Assembly (NCBI RefSeq): GCF_028649455.1
Contig: NZ_JAQSIO010000002.1
Location: 62,001-126,000, forward strand
Source: Curvibacter microcysteis
Lineage (GTDB): Bacteria > Pseudomonadota > Gammaproteobacteria > Burkholderiales > Burkholderiaceae_C
Reading direction: 5' to 3'
DNA length: 64,000 bases
The translations under genes and the position numbers were made by a program. Positions 61,096 to 64,000 of the stretch are shown here, one piece after another; the stretch's first letter is position 1; every line of letters begins with the position of its first letter. The notes beneath the pieces were generated by a model. The model searched no databases and was not told the DNA's origin. It was given only the letters and a program-made list of their open reading frames with translations.

Positions 61096-62631
61096 TCAGA
61101 ACCCGGTGTTGATGGGCCTCAGGGCGGCGGCCAGGCGGCTCGCCGTCAGGCTGTGGGTGCCTTCCCAGTGATCGGCCACCTGGCCGTGCAAGTACACGGC
61201 CGAGCAGGCTGCTAGAAACCCGGCCAGCGTGGTGTGCGCGTCTGGCTGGGCCGCCCAAAGCGCGCCCAGCAAGCCTGCCAGCACGTCGCCAGTGCCGCCG
61301 CTGGCCAGTCGGGCATTGCCCGTGGGGTTGATGCGGGGTGTCTGCCCGGGGGCGGCCACCACCGTGCCTGAACCCTTGAGCACCACCACCACGCCAAAGC
61401 GCTGCGCCAGCGTCTGGGCTGCGTGCTGCCGGTCGCTTTGCACGGTGGTGGTGTCCTGGCCCAACAGGCGGGCTGCTTCCAGGGGGTGGGGTGTCAGAAC
61501 GGTGGGGAGGTGGCGACTGGCGCGGGCTTGCAGCTGCGCTTGCAGATCGGCTTCCGCTGCGATGTGGTTCAGTGCGTCGGCATCCAGCACCAGTTGCGGA
61601 GCCTCACTCAGCACTCGGGGCAACCAGGCGCGCACAGCCTCGCCGCCACCACAGCCACACACCACGGTGGCTTGCGTCAGGGTCATGGCCTCTGGCCGGC
61701 GCAGCATCAGTTCAGGCTGCAGGGGGTCCAGGGTCAGCGCGTGATCGGCTTCGTCCAGCAGGGCGACCAAGACGCGCCCTGCGCCGGCGTGCAGCGCCGC
61801 ACGGGCGGCCAGCAAGGCCGCGCCCGTCATGCCCAGGCCTCGTCGGCTCAAGCTTTCTCCACCCAAGACCAAGACATCGCCAAAACTGCCTTTGTGGCTG
61901 CTGTGCGTGCGCCTGGGCGCTTGGGGTGGGCTGCTCAGCCAGGCGTCGGCTGGCTGCTCGTGCGCGGGCAGGTCCAGGCCATCCAGCCAGACCTGACCGC
62001 ACAGGTCGCGTCCCTGGGCGGTGAACAGGCCGGGCTTGAGGCTCAGCAGGCTCAGTGTGTGCTGCGCGCGGACCTGGCCCGAGGCGAGCACGGGCACGCC
62101 TTGGTCGGCGCTCAGGCCTGAGGGCAGGTCCAGGGCCAGCACGGTGGCAGGGCTGTCGTTGAGGTGTTGGATCCATGCGCTCAGGCGCGGATCGCTGTCG
62201 TGTGCGGGGTCTCTGGCAGGGCTGGGCTGGAGTCCAATGCCGAGCAAGGCGTCGATGGCCAAGTCGCCCGCCTGCAAGGTCGGGGGCTGGGCCAGCAGGG
62301 GCACCCCAGCGGCCAGGGCTCGATGCAGGCTGTTCAAAGTGTCGGTGCTGGCCTGCTTGGGTTGGCCCAGCCAGCTGGCACTGACCGGGTAGCCCAGGCC
62401 CTTGAGTTGCGCGGCAGCCTCCAGGCCATCACCGCCATTGTTGCCGGCGCCGCAGGCCACCCAAATTTGCGCCGCGTGCGGAGCGATGGCTTGGGCCAGC
62501 CGCGCGGCGGCCAGTCCTGCGCGCTGCATCAAGGTGTGCGGGGGCAGGGCTGCGAGCCAGCGCCGCTCCAGGGCTCGGGTGCTGGCCACGCTGTGCAGGG
62601 CGTGCGCTTGGTCGGGTCGGATGCGTTGCAT
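61096..62631 (-). CDS. nnr: Bifunctional NAD(P)HX epimerase/dehydratase
   Basis: 511 residues from the ATG at 62631; the longer frame adds 22 unlikely residues. The N-terminal YjeF_N epimerase domain has QIWVACGAGNNGGDGLEAAAQLKGLGYPV and ALDLPSGLSADQG. The C-terminal ADP-dependent dehydratase (ribokinase-like) domain has SHKGSFGDVLVLGG, PTVLTPHPLEAARLLG and GNARLASGGTGDVLAGLLGAL, whose GTGD loop holds the catalytic aspartate. It repairs hydrated NAD(P)H. Divergent orientation from the SDR gene (67 bases between stops, i.e. convergent). Confidence 0.93.
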   Translation of the reverse strand: MQRIRPDQAHALHSVASTRALERRWLAALPPHTLMQRAGLAAARLAQAIAPHAAQIWVACGAGNNGGDGLEAAAQLKGLGYPVSASWLGQPKQASTDTLNSLHRALAAGVPLLAQPPTLQAGDLAIDALLGIGLQPSPARDPAHDSDPRLSAWIQHLNDSPATVLALDLPSGLSADQGVPVLASGQVRAQHTLSLLSLKPGLFTAQGRDLCGQVWLDGLDLPAHEQPADAWLSSPPQAPRRTHSSHKGSFGDVLVLGGESLSRRGLGMTGAALLAARAALHAGAGRVLVALLDEADHALTLDPLQPELMLRRPEAMTLTQATVVCGCGGGEAVRAWLPRVLSEAPQLVLDADALNHIAAEADLQAQLQARASRHLPTVLTPHPLEAARLLGQDTTTVQSDRQHAAQTLAQRFGVVVVLKGSGTVVAAPGQTPRINPTGNARLASGGTGDVLAGLLGALWAAQPDAHTTLAGFLAACSAVYLHGQVADHWEGTHSLTASRLAAALRPINTGF

Positions 62632-62763
62632 GGGAGGGCCTTCTGTCGGGAGGCGTCCCGCCACTGGGTCGCTGGGCACGAACGATAGCCGAAGCACACC
62701 AGGTCTGTCTTGCGTTGGCGCAGTTGGCTAGGCTTGAGTTCAGTCTTCTGCGCGGCTGGCGCG

Positions 62764-64000
62764 TCAGGCGTAGCGCTCCATCGCGTGGCCGCTGAGGTCA
62801 ATGGCTGCGGAGCGCCCGCTCATGGTGTCTGCCAGCGCCCGAGCACTGCCGCAGCTCAGCGCCCAGCCGCTGGCGCCATGGCCCAGGTTGAGCCAGACCC
62901 CCGGCAGACCGCTGGCGCCGATCAAGGGAGGGCCATCGGGCAACATGGCTTGACTTCCCTTCCACTCTTGGACACCGCTGGACAGGGTGGCGGCGCCAGG
63001 GAACCAGTCCTGCAGAACCTGGTAGAGCTCGCGCAACGGGGCACTGCGCTTGTCCTGGGCGTTGTGGCCCAGTTCAAAGCCGCCCGCCACCCGCACCCGT
63101 TGGCCCAGTCGGGTGATGCTGACCTGCCGTTGTGCATCCCACACGGCGCTGCGTGGGGTGTTGAGCGGCTCGCGCACTTGGGCGCTGACGGAGTAGCCGT
63201 GCACACCCAGCAGGGGGATCTTGAGCCCCAGCGGGCGCAGCAGATCGGCGGAGGCGGAGCCTGCGCACACCACGCATGCGTCAAAGGAGCGCTGTTGGGG
63301 CTGGCTGCTGGCGCTGCGGGTTTGCAGTGTGGGTCGCTGGCCGGCCTCCAATCCCAGCACCGACGTTTGGAACTCGAACTTCACGCCCAGGCGCAGGGCT
63401 TCGTTGCGCAACAGCATGGCGAACTGGCGGCAATTGCCGGCCTCGTCTTCGGGCAGCAGCAGGGCGCCAGCAAAAGTGGTGTCGGGATTCAGTCCGGGTT
63501 CCAGGCGTCGGGTTTGCTCGGGGCTGAGTTCGTGGAAGGGCAGTCCGACCTCGCGCCACCAGGATTGGGTGGCTTGGACGCGGGCCAGGTCCTGGGCATC
63601 GCGCAGCATCACCAGGCAGCCCGTGCTGTGCTCGTAGTCCAGAGCGAGATCGGTCCGCAGATGTTGCAGGCGCTGGCGGCTGTAGAGCGCCAGTTGCAGC
63701 AAGCGATCGCGGTTCAGGGTTTGCGACTCTGGGCGGCCGGCGCGCCACCAGCGCCACATCCAGCTCACTTGGCGTGGACCGATGTGCGGGCCCAGGTGTT
63801 GGGGGTTGAGGGGGCTCCACCACTGGCGCAGCACACGGCTGGCGGTGTGGGTGTCGGCCCAGGGGGTGAGGCAGGTGGGAGATATGAGGCCGCCGCTGGC
63901 AAAGCTGGCTTCTTCGGCCACGGCGCCGCAGCGCTCGAATACGGTGACTTGGTGGCCGTCGGCAGCCAATTCGTAGGCAGTCGTGACGCCGACGATGCCG
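62764..64000 (-). CDS. dadA: D-amino acid dehydrogenase small subunit-like flavoprotein, 5' end outside the window
   Basis: The frame runs to the right edge, so the first residues are missing. Visible part: GIVGVTTAYELAADGHQVTVFER, the FAD-binding Rossmann segment, then EEASFASGGLISPTCLTPWA, the DadA-type FAD loop, and near the end GVQEWKGSQAMLPDGPPLIGASGLPGVWLNLGHGASGWALSCGSARALAD, the DAO-family C-terminus. DadA oxidises D-amino acids to keto acids and passes electrons to the respiratory chain at the inner membrane. The order of domains and length (over 410 residues) fit DadA well; glycine/sarcosine-type oxidases are a less likely alternative. Confidence 0.85.
   Translation of the reverse strand, partial: GIVGVTTAYELAADGHQVTVFERCGAVAEEASFASGGLISPTCLTPWADTHTASRVLRQWWSPLNPQHLGPHIGPRQVSWMWRWWRAGRPESQTLNRDRLLQLALYSRQRLQHLRTDLALDYEHSTGCLVMLRDAQDLARVQATQSWWREVGLPFHELSPEQTRRLEPGLNPDTTFAGALLLPEDEAGNCRQFAMLLRNEALRLGVKFEFQTSVLGLEAGQRPTLQTRSASSQPQQRSFDACVVCAGSASADLLRPLGLKIPLLGVHGYSVSAQVREPLNTPRSAVWDAQRQVSITRLGQRVRVAGGFELGHNAQDKRSAPLRELYQVLQDWFPGAATLSSGVQEWKGSQAMLPDGPPLIGASGLPGVWLNLGHGASGWALSCGSARALADTMSGRSAAIDLSGHAMERYA

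Overview
The window is GC-rich (clearly above 60% by eye), dense in genes and free of rRNA, CRISPR arrays or intact transposons. Gene content and order point to a betaproteobacterium of the Burkholderiales, most likely Comamonadaceae. The evidence is the chromosomal block serB - ECF permease - mfd - ispD - ispF - envZ/ompR-like pair - relA - tRNA-Val - phaR - rimO - tRNA-Leu - rnr, several orphan Bug-type (TctC) solute-binding proteins, and polyhydroxybutyrate genes (phaR, 3-hydroxybutyrate dehydrogenase, a PHB-depolymerase-family esterase). The species cannot be named from sequence alone.

Layout. 1-3.1 kb: the end of a PaaI-type thioesterase, a Bug protein, a Crp/Fnr regulator, an RRM RNA-binding protein and a small conserved-looking protein. 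3.1-6.3 kb: a poorly coding, rearranged stretch with a headless PRC-barrel fragment, an esterase whose 3' end is fused to a copied fragment of the first Bug gene, a four-helix membrane protein and about 560 bp of apparently empty DNA. 6.3-12.6 kb: an orphan TRAP binding protein, an Xre/RES toxin-antitoxin pair, a two-component system with a Spy/CpxP-like protein, and a Bcr/CflA efflux pump.

12.8-27.9 kb is the metabolic core. A divergent LysR gene faces a cluster of Bug protein, MaoC-like hydratase, acyl-CoA dehydrogenase, CaiB-type CoA-transferase, MmgE/PrpD protein and CitE-type lyase. This gene set matches the itaconate degradation cluster described in Pseudomonas aeruginosa (itaconate to itaconyl-CoA to citramalyl-CoA to acetyl-CoA plus pyruvate). 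A long imperfect inverted repeat of about 670 bp interrupts it. Next comes a second unit: a PrpR-like sigma-54 activator divergent from a three-gene operon (Bug, isocitrate-lyase/PEP-mutase-family lyase, Bug). A near-consensus sigma-54 promoter and a palindromic upstream site lie in the gap between them.

28-42 kb holds a periplasmic molybdenum hydroxylase pair (iorAB-like), a cation-efflux protein, a transglutaminase-like protein, a DUF1294 protein, a zinc carboxypeptidase-like protein, nth, an HDOD protein, an aminotransferase, an aldo/keto reductase, trxC and an MFS transporter. 41-64 kb is the conserved housekeeping block, including two identical tandem tRNA-Leu(CAG) genes directly upstream of an rnr gene that starts with TTG, and ending in NAD(P)HX repair and a partial dadA-like gene.
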